Assembly: GCA_017936685.1 (NCBI GenBank)
Contig: JAGBFA010000015.1
Location: forward strand, 1-64,000
Source of the DNA: Alistipes sp.
Lineage (GTDB): Bacteria; Bacteroidota; Bacteroidia; Bacteroidales; Rikenellaceae
Length of the DNA stretch: 64,000 bases
Direction of reading: 5' to 3'
Part shown: piece after piece, positions 24,687 through 33,905 of the stretch
Layout of the letters: each line of letters begins with the position of its first letter
How positions within the stretch are numbered: position 1 is the first letter of the stretch
Notes under the pieces: model-generated
What the model was told of the DNA's origin: nothing
The model's input: only the letters and a program-made list of their open reading frames with translations
Database searches by the model: none
Position numbers and translations under genes: made by a program

Positions 24687-25485
24687 TTCTATTTACCAAG
24701 CACAACTGTTACTATATAGATGGCTTTCTCACTTTGATAAGAGAAGCTATCATTCTATAAAGGAAATCTGCGAATATCTCAATGCAAGTATGCATTTGGA
24801 GATACTCGGAAATCCTATGTGGGCTTTATTCTATCCGCTATTACGGAATGGTGTAGTTGATTGTGCAGGTAATGATTATTATGCTATTGCAAGCCAAGTT
24901 GTTTTGGATTTTAACACACACTTATATGCTGTAAATGATGGCAATTTTGATGATAAAATATGTGTCGGATACAACCGCATTGAACGCAGAGATATAAAAG
25001 ATTCTCACAATGTATTGAGATTATCTACCTTGGCGTTGTTGAAGTCATTTCCTTCTATTGAAGAAGTGGTACTCGGATGGAATAATTCAATACAAGATGA
25101 GTCTGTACTAAAGTATCATAATAAACACATAAAAGCAGGAATAGCAGAATTGATAAATGGTACTAGTAGATATTTTGTTATACCATCTAAAAGTATCCTA
25201 AAAGAGCTACCAGGTCGTCACATTAATCCAGATGCATATAATATTGCAGTTTGTTATGAACGCTCCATAGGCAATGATTATAACGGTATATATACTAAAT
25301 CGCATGAACTAAGAATGAATAGTTTTGGTTTGCCATTTCTATTGTATAGGGCGTTGATGATAGATGGTTTGTCAATCCAGAAATTCCCAACAGAAGTCAA
25401 CGGGATGGTAATCTTCTATAATATATCTAAAATAGTTATCAAGGAACTTAATAGAATACTTTGTAATTCGATTGTATATGAATAA
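24679..25485 (+). CDS. Unrecognised protein, gene 3 of helicase operon
   Basis: 268 residues. The N-terminal 80 residues (QLLLYRWLSHFDKRSYHSIK, EICEYLNASMHLEILGNPMW, LLRNGVVDCAGNDYYAI) read like a winged-helix domain with a small beta wing. The rest is mixed alpha/beta with no known motif. It overlaps both neighbours by eight bases, so its product is probably made in fixed ratio with them and acts in the same complex. Confidence 0.6.
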   Translation: MNSSIYQAQLLLYRWLSHFDKRSYHSIKEICEYLNASMHLEILGNPMWALFYPLLRNGVVDCAGNDYYAIASQVVLDFNTHLYAVNDGNFDDKICVGYNRIERRDIKDSHNVLRLSTLALLKSFPSIEEVVLGWNNSIQDESVLKYHNKHIKAGIAELINGTSRYFVIPSKSILKELPGRHINPDAYNIAVCYERSIGNDYNGIYTKSHELRMNSFGLPFLLYRALMIDGLSIQKFPTEVNGMVIFYNISKIVIKELNRILCNSIVYE

Positions 25486-28400
25486 CCCCATTAAAATCTA
25501 TAATGAGATTCTCGATGCGTATCTCAAATATATAAATAGCGGACTTCCCTTTTTTAGAGAAGAGTATAGTCAGGAGAGAAACGAATTACTGAAGACCAGT
25601 GGAACAATAAGTCAGCCTCCTATCATTGAACTCGTCCCTAAGTATCACGAGAAGGCAACGCTCAAAGAATTTTGCACAAACGAGAATGTAAGCATTGATA
25701 TAAACGATTTTGTAAATTCTGGTTTATTTGTAGGTGGAAATACAACTCTACGCAAATTGTATGATCATCAGTACGCAGCATTAAAGGAAGCCTACATAAA
25801 TAGGAAGAATATTGTTGTGACAACTGGAACGGGATCTGGTAAGACCGAATGTTTCCTCCTCCCTGTGATTGCAGACCTAATCACAGAATCAAAGTCGTGG
25901 GGCAAAGAGAGGAGTAGAGCCATAAGAACGATGATTTTATATCCGTTGAATGCTTTGGCGGAGGATCAGATGATCCGATTAAGAAAGGCGTTGAATAGTA
26001 GAACGGAGAGCAAAAGTGGAGCCTTGGACTGGTTAGATGCAAATCGCATGGGGCATCGATTCTACTTTGGTCGATATACAGGTAGTACTCCATTAAGTGG
26101 AGATAGGTCAAAAGTGGCGTCAAAACTCAAGGAGGAGAGGTCTATATTGGAGAAAGGATGGTCTGCGGCAAAGGACGCAGCAACGAATAATAACAATCCT
26201 GATTTACTGTATCATGTACCTTGCATGGATGAGGATTCTGCGGAAATGTGGGATCGTTTTTCAATGCAAGACAATGCTCCAGATATACTAATAACAAACT
26301 ATAGTATGCTTAATGTGATGCTGATGAGAGAGACTGAAGCATCAATGTTTGAGGATACTAAAAAGTGGCTAGAAGAAGACGAGAACCATGTCTTCCATTT
26401 GGTTATTGATGAGCTGCACACATATAGAGGTACTTCTGGAACAGAGGTTGCTTACTTGATAAGAGTGCTGTTAGATAGATTGGGGCTTACACCAGATTCT
26501 CCCCAAGTACAGTTTTTAGCATCTAGTGCATCAATGGAACAAAACGAGCAGTCGATGGACTATCTTCGAGAGTTTTTTGGTCTTTCCAATGATGTCTTTC
26601 AACAGAGATTTTGCATTTTATCAAATCCAAAGCAGAAGAATATAGTTGCGCCATACACTTCATTACCTAAAACGGAACTGATTGCATATGCGGAAGATGG
26701 AGATGATGCAAAGTTATTCTCGAAGCTCAAGTGTAAAACTCACAACGATGTAGTCGAGAAATACCATCTTCTTGATTGGTTAAAATATGCTCTCAATTCA
26801 GATAATGGAATCATTGCAAAAGATATTGAGAAAATAGCCGATCGTATCGGTCATAGCGGTGATGTTGGATATAAATTGGTATTATCTATCATCAAAATAA
26901 TATGTCAAAGTAAGATAGATGGTAACTATATTGCACCTATTAGAGCACACTTTTTCTTTAGGAATGTAAGCGGTTTATGGGCTTGTACCGACCCAAATTG
27001 TCGAGAGAAACGCAAGATATACGATTTCAAAGGAAGAGCACTTGGACGATTTTATAAGCGTCCAAGAACAATATGTGGTTGTGGTAATAATGTACTTGAA
27101 ATCTTGCTGTGTGAAAACTGCGGAGAAGTGTATTTGGGTGGATATAAAGTACAGCAAAACGGCAGTACATTCTTAACCGCAGAGAAGCCAGCTACAGAAG
27201 CCTTTGTTCGCTATTGTGTTCTTTGGAAAGAGCAGTCTCATAATGGTCATTCACAAAAGATAAAAGAAAGTGATGGGTGGTATAAGGTGAACTACAATCC
27301 TGTTAATGGAGAATATAAACCCGATATGGATGGGGAATACTGGCTATATGAACAATCAGCAGAATCGGAAACATTATTCCCGCACACTTGTCCTAATTGT
27401 GAAGTTGGATACAGTGAGAAAAATGATATAACCCCTATTAGAAGGCATGGAACTGGTCTACAGAAGGTAAACCAGATTCTTGCCGATGCTCTTATACGCT
27501 CAATGAAGAGTGAGGGTGAAAGCAACACAAAAGTTGTTTTATTTTCTGATAGTAGACAGGCAGCTGCAAAACTCTCAGCGGGAATAGAATTAGACCACTA
27601 TAGAGATGTTTTAAGATGGACAATTATGGATGCTCTTTCTGGAGATGAATCCGCTTCTACATTCCTTAAAAGTATTCAACACAAAACAAATGCGGAACTA
27701 TCAGATGAGGAAAGAAGTAAATTGAGAGAGTTGTCAAATGATAACGCTCACAAGGTGTTTGCACAGTTGATCATGTACAAACAACTTGGCATATTAACCG
27801 AAGAAGACGAAAATAGATTAGTGCAATTTATTCAGTCATCTAGTGCATTACGAATTGACACGATAGAAGATAAGGTTATTAGTTCTTTAGTTAAGACTGG
27901 TATCAATCCAGCTGGACCCAAACCATCCGTTTCGCACAGTGTTAACGGAGGATATTGGCATGAATTATTTGATTTTACATCACACAAACAGAAAGAAGAG
28001 CTGTCAGGTAGCGCAGTAAATTTCTATGAGAGAGTTCGATATGCAAACAGAATTGAACAATTGACTAGTATTTTTGCTAGTAAAAAAAGATCCTTTGAAG
28101 AACTAAAGCTTGGGTATTTAGCTCCATCAATCAATATGCCAGATGATGGTTTCAAACAGCTAATATGCTCAATTATAAGAATTCTAGGAGAAAATAGAAA
28201 GATTAAAGGAATAGATAGTCGCTATCCATCAAGAGATAGCTTTCCTCGAGCAATCAAGAAATATGTTAAGATTGTTCTTAATGTAAATGATAAAGTAGCT
28301 CGAGACAATCTAGATAATATCAAAGAATTTTTACAAAAGAACAGTATTATTCCAAAAGAGACAGTTGAGTTGACAGGCAACGGTCTTTCATTTATAAAAT

Positions 28401-30682
28401 CGGATGTAGGAAGTGCATATTGGGAATGCCCAAGGTGTAAAACTATACATATGCACTATGCCAACGGAATCTGCATCAACTGCTATGGTAAATTAGGGGA
28501 ATCTCAGAGGTTAACAACCGAGGATGTCAATTACCCATCTGACTATTATTTAAATCTTTTGAGATCAACGAATGATATTTACCGTTTGCATTGTGAAGAG
28601 CTCACTGGTCAAACTTCAAAAAGCGATTCTCAATTAAGACAACGGCACTTTCAAGACATATTCCTCAAAGGAGAGAATCCTGCCGTTAGCGGTATTGATT
28701 TGTTGAGTGTTACTACAACGATGGAAGCAGGTGTTGATATTGGCTCTCTATCTGCTGTTATGATGGGCAATATTCCACCACAGCGTTTTAATTATCAGCA
28801 GAGAGTTGGTCGTGCTGGTCGTAGAGGTAATCCCGTTTCGATTGCTCTTACTGTGGCAAAAAGTACAAGTCATGATTTGACTAATTTCTTTCAATACGAG
28901 CGCATGGTGTCAGATACTCCTAAAGATCCATATCTGGAAGTGCGTACAAAAGAAATTGCAGAACGCATAATTTATAAGGAATTACTCTTCTTGGCAATGC
29001 GTGAGATTATCCTCTCAAAAAGCGAGAATGTGCATGGAAATTTTGGTCGTGCCATAGAGTGGGAACAACATAAAAAGAAAGGACAAGAGTGGATAGATTG
29101 TAATGGTGCTACTATAAAACATATTATTGATACGGTTACAAAAGCTACCAATATCACCTCAAAACAAATAGACGAGATAGAGTCCTTTATTCGATATGAC
29201 CTTACTAAAAAGGTTTCGGAAATAGCGAGTAGCGATGATTATACACAAGAATTCCTAGGAGAGAGATTAGCAAATGCAGGTTTACTACCTATGTTTGGTT
29301 TCCCAACTCGTACAAGAAACTTGTATTTAAGTAAGCCAGATAAACTTCCATGGGAAGATGTGGTTTCTCGTGATATTGATATGGCAATAAGTACCTTTAC
29401 GCCAGGTCATGAGATAGTAAAAGACAAGAAAGTATACCTTGCAGTAGGTGTAGTAGACTATAAGTATGATGCTACTCATGCCGTTGTAGCAAAACCGAAT
29501 GCGTTAAACATCTACCCAAAGCCACTTCAACGCTGTTGTTGTGGATACTCTACTATTAGTTCTGAGAATACAGATAGTGGTATATGCCCAGTATGTGGTG
29601 AGCAAATGCAAGAAATTGAAATTTGCTCTCCTTTGGGATTTTGTGTTGATTATGAACGAGAAGTTGAAGATTTTAATGGCAGCTATGATTGGTATTCGCC
29701 TAATAGCGATATAAAGTTGGATTGCGAAAATTCTTTGTCTGATTGTCCACAAGTTTTGAATCTAAAGATAAGAAATAATGAGATCCCGTCTATGGGTTTA
29801 GTACATCTTGTCAATGATAATAATGGTAATTTATATAAATTAGGCAAATCGAGAGGTGGTATCTACAAATCCAAAGAAGCATATCCCGAAACAGAGCGTA
29901 AGGGGGTGCAGGTTTATGATGAAAAGAAATACGCTTTTGTGTCTTCTAAAACAACAGGTGTCTTGACGCTAGCGATAGATGGCATACCCGATAATCTTAA
30001 TTTATCGCCTCTGCATTCTCACAATCCAAATAGTCGTTTAGTGAGATCAGCATATATGTCTTGGGGATACTTGGTAAGAAAGGCTATTGCATCTTACCTT
30101 GATATTGATTCATCTGAGTTAAGTGTAGGCTTTTACATTTCTCCTATCACGCAAAAAGCAGAAGTTTTCTTTGTTGAGAAACTGGAAAATGGTGCAGGGT
30201 ATTGTAACTTTTTAAGTGGGCGCAAATATCGCGATATACCACAGCAAGCCATTATCAACCCACTCAACCTGGGAGGTGCAATATATGAACAGTTGGTTTC
30301 CGAAGAACATGCAGATGAGTGTACTACATCTTGCTATGACTGTATTAGGGACTATTCCAACCAGTCTGTACATGGATTGTTAGATTGGAGGTTAGGTTTA
30401 GATCTTGCGAGACTTTCGATGGATGAGAATGCCACAATAGATTTCACGGTCAATTATTGGATGCCTCACATCAAAAATACAGTTATTCCTTTATTAACAA
30501 ATCTTGGCTACACTGTTGAGCACGATAACAATAAGGTATTAGGAGTACATTCAAGTGGCAACAATATCCTTGTTGTTCATCCATTGTGGTCGGAAGAATG
30601 CATTGATGATATAAAGAAGAATATTGATGGTAAAATTACCATAGTCAATGTTATTGACCTAGTGCGCAATTCTCCTCAATAA
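25478..30682 (+). CDS. Giant DEAD/DEAH helicase with MrfA/DUF1998-type C-terminus
   Basis: 1734 residues from ATG at 25478 (a TTG six bases earlier is less likely). Helicase motifs: Q-like LYDHQYAAL near 98, Walker A TTGTGSGKTE near 118, LYPLNALAEDQ, TNYSMLNVML, the DEAH variant VIDELHTYRGTSGTEV near 310, and in lobe 2 TTTMEAGVDIG and QQRVGRAGRRG near 1085-1120. Three zinc-ribbon-like Cys clusters lie near 505-555, 980 and 1355. The C-terminus CTTSCYDCIRDYSNQSVHGLLDW near 1615 is the Cys cluster seen in DUF1998/MrfA-type proteins. Size and layout resemble DruE of Druantia and DISARM helicases. It probably moves along invading DNA. DruA, DrmB/C and any methylase are absent, so the subtype is open. 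Confidence 0.85.
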   Translation: MNNPIKIYNEILDAYLKYINSGLPFFREEYSQERNELLKTSGTISQPPIIELVPKYHEKATLKEFCTNENVSIDINDFVNSGLFVGGNTTLRKLYDHQYAALKEAYINRKNIVVTTGTGSGKTECFLLPVIADLITESKSWGKERSRAIRTMILYPLNALAEDQMIRLRKALNSRTESKSGALDWLDANRMGHRFYFGRYTGSTPLSGDRSKVASKLKEERSILEKGWSAAKDAATNNNNPDLLYHVPCMDEDSAEMWDRFSMQDNAPDILITNYSMLNVMLMRETEASMFEDTKKWLEEDENHVFHLVIDELHTYRGTSGTEVAYLIRVLLDRLGLTPDSPQVQFLASSASMEQNEQSMDYLREFFGLSNDVFQQRFCILSNPKQKNIVAPYTSLPKTELIAYAEDGDDAKLFSKLKCKTHNDVVEKYHLLDWLKYALNSDNGIIAKDIEKIADRIGHSGDVGYKLVLSIIKIICQSKIDGNYIAPIRAHFFFRNVSGLWACTDPNCREKRKIYDFKGRALGRFYKRPRTICGCGNNVLEILLCENCGEVYLGGYKVQQNGSTFLTAEKPATEAFVRYCVLWKEQSHNGHSQKIKESDGWYKVNYNPVNGEYKPDMDGEYWLYEQSAESETLFPHTCPNCEVGYSEKNDITPIRRHGTGLQKVNQILADALIRSMKSEGESNTKVVLFSDSRQAAAKLSAGIELDHYRDVLRWTIMDALSGDESASTFLKSIQHKTNAELSDEERSKLRELSNDNAHKVFAQLIMYKQLGILTEEDENRLVQFIQSSSALRIDTIEDKVISSLVKTGINPAGPKPSVSHSVNGGYWHELFDFTSHKQKEELSGSAVNFYERVRYANRIEQLTSIFASKKRSFEELKLGYLAPSINMPDDGFKQLICSIIRILGENRKIKGIDSRYPSRDSFPRAIKKYVKIVLNVNDKVARDNLDNIKEFLQKNSIIPKETVELTGNGLSFIKSDVGSAYWECPRCKTIHMHYANGICINCYGKLGESQRLTTEDVNYPSDYYLNLLRSTNDIYRLHCEELTGQTSKSDSQLRQRHFQDIFLKGENPAVSGIDLLSVTTTMEAGVDIGSLSAVMMGNIPPQRFNYQQRVGRAGRRGNPVSIALTVAKSTSHDLTNFFQYERMVSDTPKDPYLEVRTKEIAERIIYKELLFLAMREIILSKSENVHGNFGRAIEWEQHKKKGQEWIDCNGATIKHIIDTVTKATNITSKQIDEIESFIRYDLTKKVSEIASSDDYTQEFLGERLANAGLLPMFGFPTRTRNLYLSKPDKLPWEDVVSRDIDMAISTFTPGHEIVKDKKVYLAVGVVDYKYDATHAVVAKPNALNIYPKPLQRCCCGYSTISSENTDSGICPVCGEQMQEIEICSPLGFCVDYEREVEDFNGSYDWYSPNSDIKLDCENSLSDCPQVLNLKIRNNEIPSMGLVHLVNDNNGNLYKLGKSRGGIYKSKEAYPETERKGVQVYDEKKYAFVSSKTTGVLTLAIDGIPDNLNLSPLHSHNPNSRLVRSAYMSWGYLVRKAIASYLDIDSSELSVGFYISPITQKAEVFFVEKLENGAGYCNFLSGRKYRDIPQQAIINPLNLGGAIYEQLVSEEHADECTTSCYDCIRDYSNQSVHGLLDWRLGLDLARLSMDENATIDFTVNYWMPHIKNTVIPLLTNLGYTVEHDNNKVLGVHSSGNNILVVHPLWSEECIDDIKKNIDGKITIVNVIDLVRNSPQ

Positions 30683-30805
30683 AAATCATAAATTTCTCCA
30701 TATTATTGGGAGGGTTTTATTGTGATGAACTAATGCAATATCTGTTTACTACATTAGAGTATAAACACGACATGTTGAATATATAACTATAACACATGCG
30801 AAAAT

Positions 30806-31110
30806 ATGAAGAGAACGAAAGGTTTTGTAAAGTTTTATAGTAGAGTGGATTATTTTTCCACGGATGTAGAACTTGTAGATGTAGTGGTTAAGAACATACA
30901 GTTGCTTAAGGGAGAGAATGTAATATTCAAAGATGTAAAACCTACAATATCTCCAAACCTCGCTAAGTATACAAACACAGATGAGACTCGCAAGAAGGCG
31001 GTAAATCATTTGCGAAAAACTATATATGTTGCATTTATATTCGACTTATCTCACATATTGATCAAGAACTTATTAATAAGGGTATTGTACCTAAAGAGGA
31101 TATTAATTAG
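30806..31110 (+). pseudogene. Truncated and frameshifted gene after the helicase operon
   Basis: ATG at 30806 reads MKRTKGFVKFYSRVDYFSTD to ETRKKAVNHLRKTIYVAF, then the sensible reading moves to another frame (IRLISHIDQELINKGIVPKEDIN, stop at 31110) near 31040. The zero frame itself runs to 31123 with an unlikely tail. VNHLRKTIYVAFI resembles the helical core of HEPN-like proteins of defence islands, but the fragment is too short to be sure. It looks like the remnant of a longer gene. Confidence 0.4.
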
Positions 31111-31237
31111 TGCTACTAATTAATACACCTTTAGACGATTTAGAAAAATGTAATATTAAGTTGTAATTATACTTGACTATATCAAATAGTGTACGCACCT
31201 TTGCATTGAACTTATCGTTCTTTGAGAGCCGAAAGCG

Positions 31238-31512
31238 TGTAACCAAGATGTAACCACTCGAATTAAGCAATGGGCTGGGAGTGTGTGTGGGCGAAATTAG
31301 GGGAGCAGATTGCTCCGCAAATGCAACCTTGTAACCAATATGTAACCATATAAGTTGAGTATTGGGCTTAACTTTCGGGTTATTAGTATTTTACAGCGAT
31401 GCAACAGCGGAGAAAAAAGTAACTACAGAACTTGTGGAGAAAAAGTTGCGTTGAATCATGTCGTGAATATGACCTACCTATGAATGGTAGTACTTGTAAC
31501 CAACTTGTGACC
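31238..31512. repeat. Three copies of an 18-bp paired repeat, likely integrase arm sites
   Basis: TGTAACCAAGATGTAACC (31238-31255), TGTAACCAATATGTAACC (31330-31347) and TGTAACCAACTTGTGACC (31495-31512) share the form TGTAACCAANNTGTRACC. They lie in a 467-base gene-free stretch (31111-31577) directly left of the att-like repeat at 31578. Tyrosine integrases bind such arm-type sites beside the attachment core. A single half-copy GTAACC (31571-31576) abuts the core. Nothing else is seen in this stretch. Confidence 0.6.
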
Positions 31513-31577
31513 TTGAATTTTGTAACGCGCACAACTTCCTAATATACAAAGAGGTACGAAAATATATATCGTAACCT

Positions 31578-31651
31578 CTCTCTCCGCTTAATTCGACGGA
31601 TACGACTGAAATTCTTTCAGTCGTTTTTTTTGTGGCTTAACGATTCCGAAA
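31578..31651. repeat. att-like direct repeat, copy 1 (tRNA-Ser-type 3' end plus terminator)
   Basis: 74 bases starting CTCTCTCCGCTTAATTC, matching the copy at 31810-31883 at 71 positions. TCTCTCCG is the typical acceptor 3' strand of tRNA-Ser in Bacteroidetes. The hairpin downstream would be the tRNA terminator. No tRNA body precedes it, so this is the end fragment left by integration at a tRNA gene whose intact copy would lie left of the window. Confidence 0.6.
31602..31631 (+). terminator. Terminator in att-like repeat copy 1
   Basis: ACGACTGAAA and TTTCAGTCGT form a perfect 10-bp stem with a 3-base loop, followed by eight T residues in total. Confidence 0.8.
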
Positions 31652-31809
31652 TTACTTTCGTATCGTTGCACCACAAAAAGCCGCCGGGTTCTTTCGAACA
31701 CGGCTTTCCGTCGGACGAGTTAGCGATTGCTTACTAAACAGGGGTTGCCGGACGAAGATATATTAATTTTCAATGGTCGTCCGGCGATGGCTTCGCCATT
31801 CGAATCCCC

Positions 31810-31883
31810 CTCTCTCCGCTTAATTCAACGGAAACGACTGAAATTATTTCAGTCGTTTTTTTTGTGGCTTAACGATTCCGAAA
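31810..31883. repeat. att-like direct repeat, copy 2
   Basis: Second copy of the 74-base repeat, offset by 232 bases. It is preceded by TTCGAATCCCC (31799-31809), a tRNA T-loop/T-stem sequence missing from copy 1, so its identity with a tRNA 3' end is longer. The 158 bases between the copies hold CCGGACGA/TCGTCCGG inverted repeats and no gene. This is the likely chromosome-proximal junction of a first element, with a second element stacked at copy 1. Confidence 0.6.
31834..31863 (+). terminator. Terminator in att-like repeat copy 2
   Basis: Same 10-bp stem as at 31602 (loop TTA instead of TTC) followed by eight T residues. Confidence 0.8.
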
Positions 31884-31945
31884 ATACGGCTTATTGGAGA
31901 TCAGTCTTAATTTCCGGTGGAGAGAAAAGGTGAGTGGTAAAGAGA

Positions 31946-32160
31946 GAGATTCTCACGTCGCGATTTACAATCGCTCCTCAGAATGACTGGGTGGATATGT
32001 CATATTGAGCGAAGCGAAACATCTGTGGGAGACAAGACATGCGGCATGACTGCGGAAATAATCGCGCACAGATTTCTCACTTACGCTCGAAATGACACAG
32101 CGAGCGGGTTCGTCTACCCTATTGTCACTCCGAGGAGCCGCAGGCGACGTGGGAGTCTCG
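31946..32160. repeat. Cluster of four related dispersed repeats in both orientations
   Basis: Units share the form GTCATTCTGAGGAGCG..GAGAATCTC: 31946-31987 (inverted), 31999-32030 (GTCATATTGAGCGAAGC, direct), 32067-32096 (inverted, RC begins GTCATTTCGAGCGTAAG) and 32124-32160 (GTCACTCCGAGGAGCC, direct). Together they can fold into long imperfect hairpins. This is typical of REP-like intergenic repeats of gut Bacteroidetes. They fill the gap between the att region and the GNAT-GrpB gene. Confidence 0.6.
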
Positions 32161-32188
32161 CCTATCCACCGGATTGTAAGGCTGCCCC

Positions 32189-33250
32189 CTATTTACTGCC
32201 GGATTTGGCTATCTCCAATACTTTCCTTACAAAAGCCGATTTGGCCTCCGTATAACCGTCGCGGTCGTTACGATAGCGGGGCAAAAGTCCTAATTTCAAT
32301 GATTCATATTTGCGAGCTGCAGTCCGATGAGTGTTAAGGTAATCACGGAAACGGATTTCATCATTGTCGCCGACAGCATGAAAATGGATATGGAACACCC
32401 GTTCGGCATAACCCTTCGGTGTATATCCTTGGTTGAAGCTCATACGGGTATCGGAAGAGGACATAAAGATATAGCCCGCAGTTTCCATCTCTTTCTTTAT
32501 ACGTTGCCAATCGGCATCGGGTGCGATTTCGACAAGAATATCAATTATCGGCTTTGCCTGAATACCCGGAATTGCCGTACTGCCGATATGATTGATAATC
32601 GGAGCATATTCCGAGAGTAATACAGAAATATTGTCTATTTTTTCTTCCGCCCAATCCCTCCACTGCGGCTGATACGGGGTCAGATCTATGGGAAACAGTT
32701 GCCACAACTCCTCCAACGTCATGTCTCTAAGTCTCTCCCTGTCTGATATCGTCAATTCCATTTCAATGCAATTCCACGTTTCACCCATACAAAAATAACT
32801 CTCTGTTATCGGAACGGTTACACGACGAAACCCCACTGCTTCATAGCAATGAATGGCAGACGGATTATTCTCAAAGACACCGAGCGACACTTTCGTGGCT
32901 CCGAGCGTTGCAAAAGCATATTCCACAGCCATTGAAACAAGGGCTTTGCCTAAGCCGCGGCCACGACGAGAATCATCGACAATGACAAATCCCAATCGCT
33001 GTTCCGTCGAATCGTCAGCCGGTGTGCGCAGTGTGATATACCCGACAATATCACGGCCATCTGTCATTGTCATGGCGCGTGAGTGTTGTCCGTCAATATA
33101 TCGCTCGTGATAGGCCTTCATATCTTCCGGCGTGACAGGATAATGTTCATATCGGTTGGCACACCACCGACGCATAAGATATTCGCTTTTAAGCCACGAC
33201 GTAATCATCGCAGCATCAGAAGGCTTATATGGGCGGATTGTCATATCCAT
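32189..33250 (-). CDS. GNAT acetyltransferase fused to GrpB/UPF0157 nucleotidyltransferase-like domain
   Basis: 353 residues. Residues 1-170 are a GNAT acetyltransferase of the aminoglycoside/RimJ-like type (IRPYKPSDAAMITSWLKSEYL; acetyl-CoA loop DSRRGRGLGKALVSMAVEYA; NNPSAIHCYEAVGFRRV). Residues 180-353 are a GrpB domain (YQPQWRDWAEEKIDNI; INHIGSTAIPGIQAKPIIDI with the nucleotidyltransferase-like GS and D-x-D features; VFHIHFH). Neither substrate is known; small-molecule or antibiotic modification is plausible. It is the first complete gene right of the att region. ATG at 33250; a second ATG two codons on is possible. Confidence 0.88.
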   Translation of the reverse strand: MDMTIRPYKPSDAAMITSWLKSEYLMRRWCANRYEHYPVTPEDMKAYHERYIDGQHSRAMTMTDGRDIVGYITLRTPADDSTEQRLGFVIVDDSRRGRGLGKALVSMAVEYAFATLGATKVSLGVFENNPSAIHCYEAVGFRRVTVPITESYFCMGETWNCIEMELTISDRERLRDMTLEELWQLFPIDLTPYQPQWRDWAEEKIDNISVLLSEYAPIINHIGSTAIPGIQAKPIIDILVEIAPDADWQRIKKEMETAGYIFMSSSDTRMSFNQGYTPKGYAERVFHIHFHAVGDNDEIRFRDYLNTHRTAARKYESLKLGLLPRYRNDRDGYTEAKSAFVRKVLEIAKSGSK

Positions 33251-33348
33251 CTATATTTTGCAATAGGAATTTTTCATTTTTTAGGGACATTTGTTTTCTC
33301 GAATCAGAAATATATATCCCAATGCAGCATTTGTGCAGATAGTGTTAA

Positions 33349-33813
33349 TTAAAGAAATCTTCCCACTTTGTGTTTGTAGTTTCGATAATCATCACCGAAA
33401 TCACGCTCAAGTCGCTGCTCCTCGTTGCGGACTTGAATCATCATGATGATTACTACGACTGCGAATATGAGCACAGCCTGCCAAGAGCATAGTATCGCGA
33501 TAATGCCGATATAATAAACGAATGTCCCGCTGAGCATCGGATTGCGACTATAACGATATGGACCGTCGGTCATTAGGTGTTGAGTTCGTGGTGCAATTTC
33601 GTGTCCCATAGCATCGAAAGGATTGCCTTGGCCATGGACTTTCATGTGAACAATACTCCAAATGGCCAAAGCCAGCCCCGCAACAGCAAACGTTCCGCCC
33701 ACTACCCATTGCCAGATGTCCGGAACGTTTCGATCGCTGCAAAACCACATGAGCATAGGTATGCCTACAATAAAAATAATAAATCCAAGAATGTATCCAA
33801 TATATTGTCTCAT
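33349..33813 (-). CDS. Isoprenylcysteine carboxyl methyltransferase-family membrane protein
   Basis: 154 residues from ATG at 33813 (MRQYIGYILGFIIFIVGIPM); the extended frame to 33906 lacks support. Three to four membrane helices precede the signature LMTDGPYRYSRNPMLSGTFVYYIG and the C-terminal RNEEQRLERDFGDDYRNYKHKV, both diagnostic of the ICMT/PEMT-like methyltransferase family. It probably methylates a lipid or small hydrophobic acceptor; bacterial substrates are unknown. Confidence 0.85.
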   Translation of the reverse strand: MRQYIGYILGFIIFIVGIPMLMWFCSDRNVPDIWQWVVGGTFAVAGLALAIWSIVHMKVHGQGNPFDAMGHEIAPRTQHLMTDGPYRYSRNPMLSGTFVYYIGIIAILCSWQAVLIFAVVVIIMMIQVRNEEQRLERDFGDDYRNYKHKVGRFL

Positions 33814-33905
33814 AATAGTTTTTGTAAATCCACGTTGTATGGTCAGATTTTCTGCCAACTGTTTTTTGCTTGAAAGCGAATACTCAACTTTCAATATATA
33901 TGGCA

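Noticed and set aside
31238..31512. CRISPR-like array
   Set aside because: Only three 18-bp repeats with unequal spacing and no cas genes; arm-type sites explain them better.
31735..31828. A complete tRNA-Ser ending at the second att-like repeat
   Set aside because: The sequence upstream lacks the acceptor 5' strand, D-arm and anticodon arm; only the 3' end matches a tRNA.
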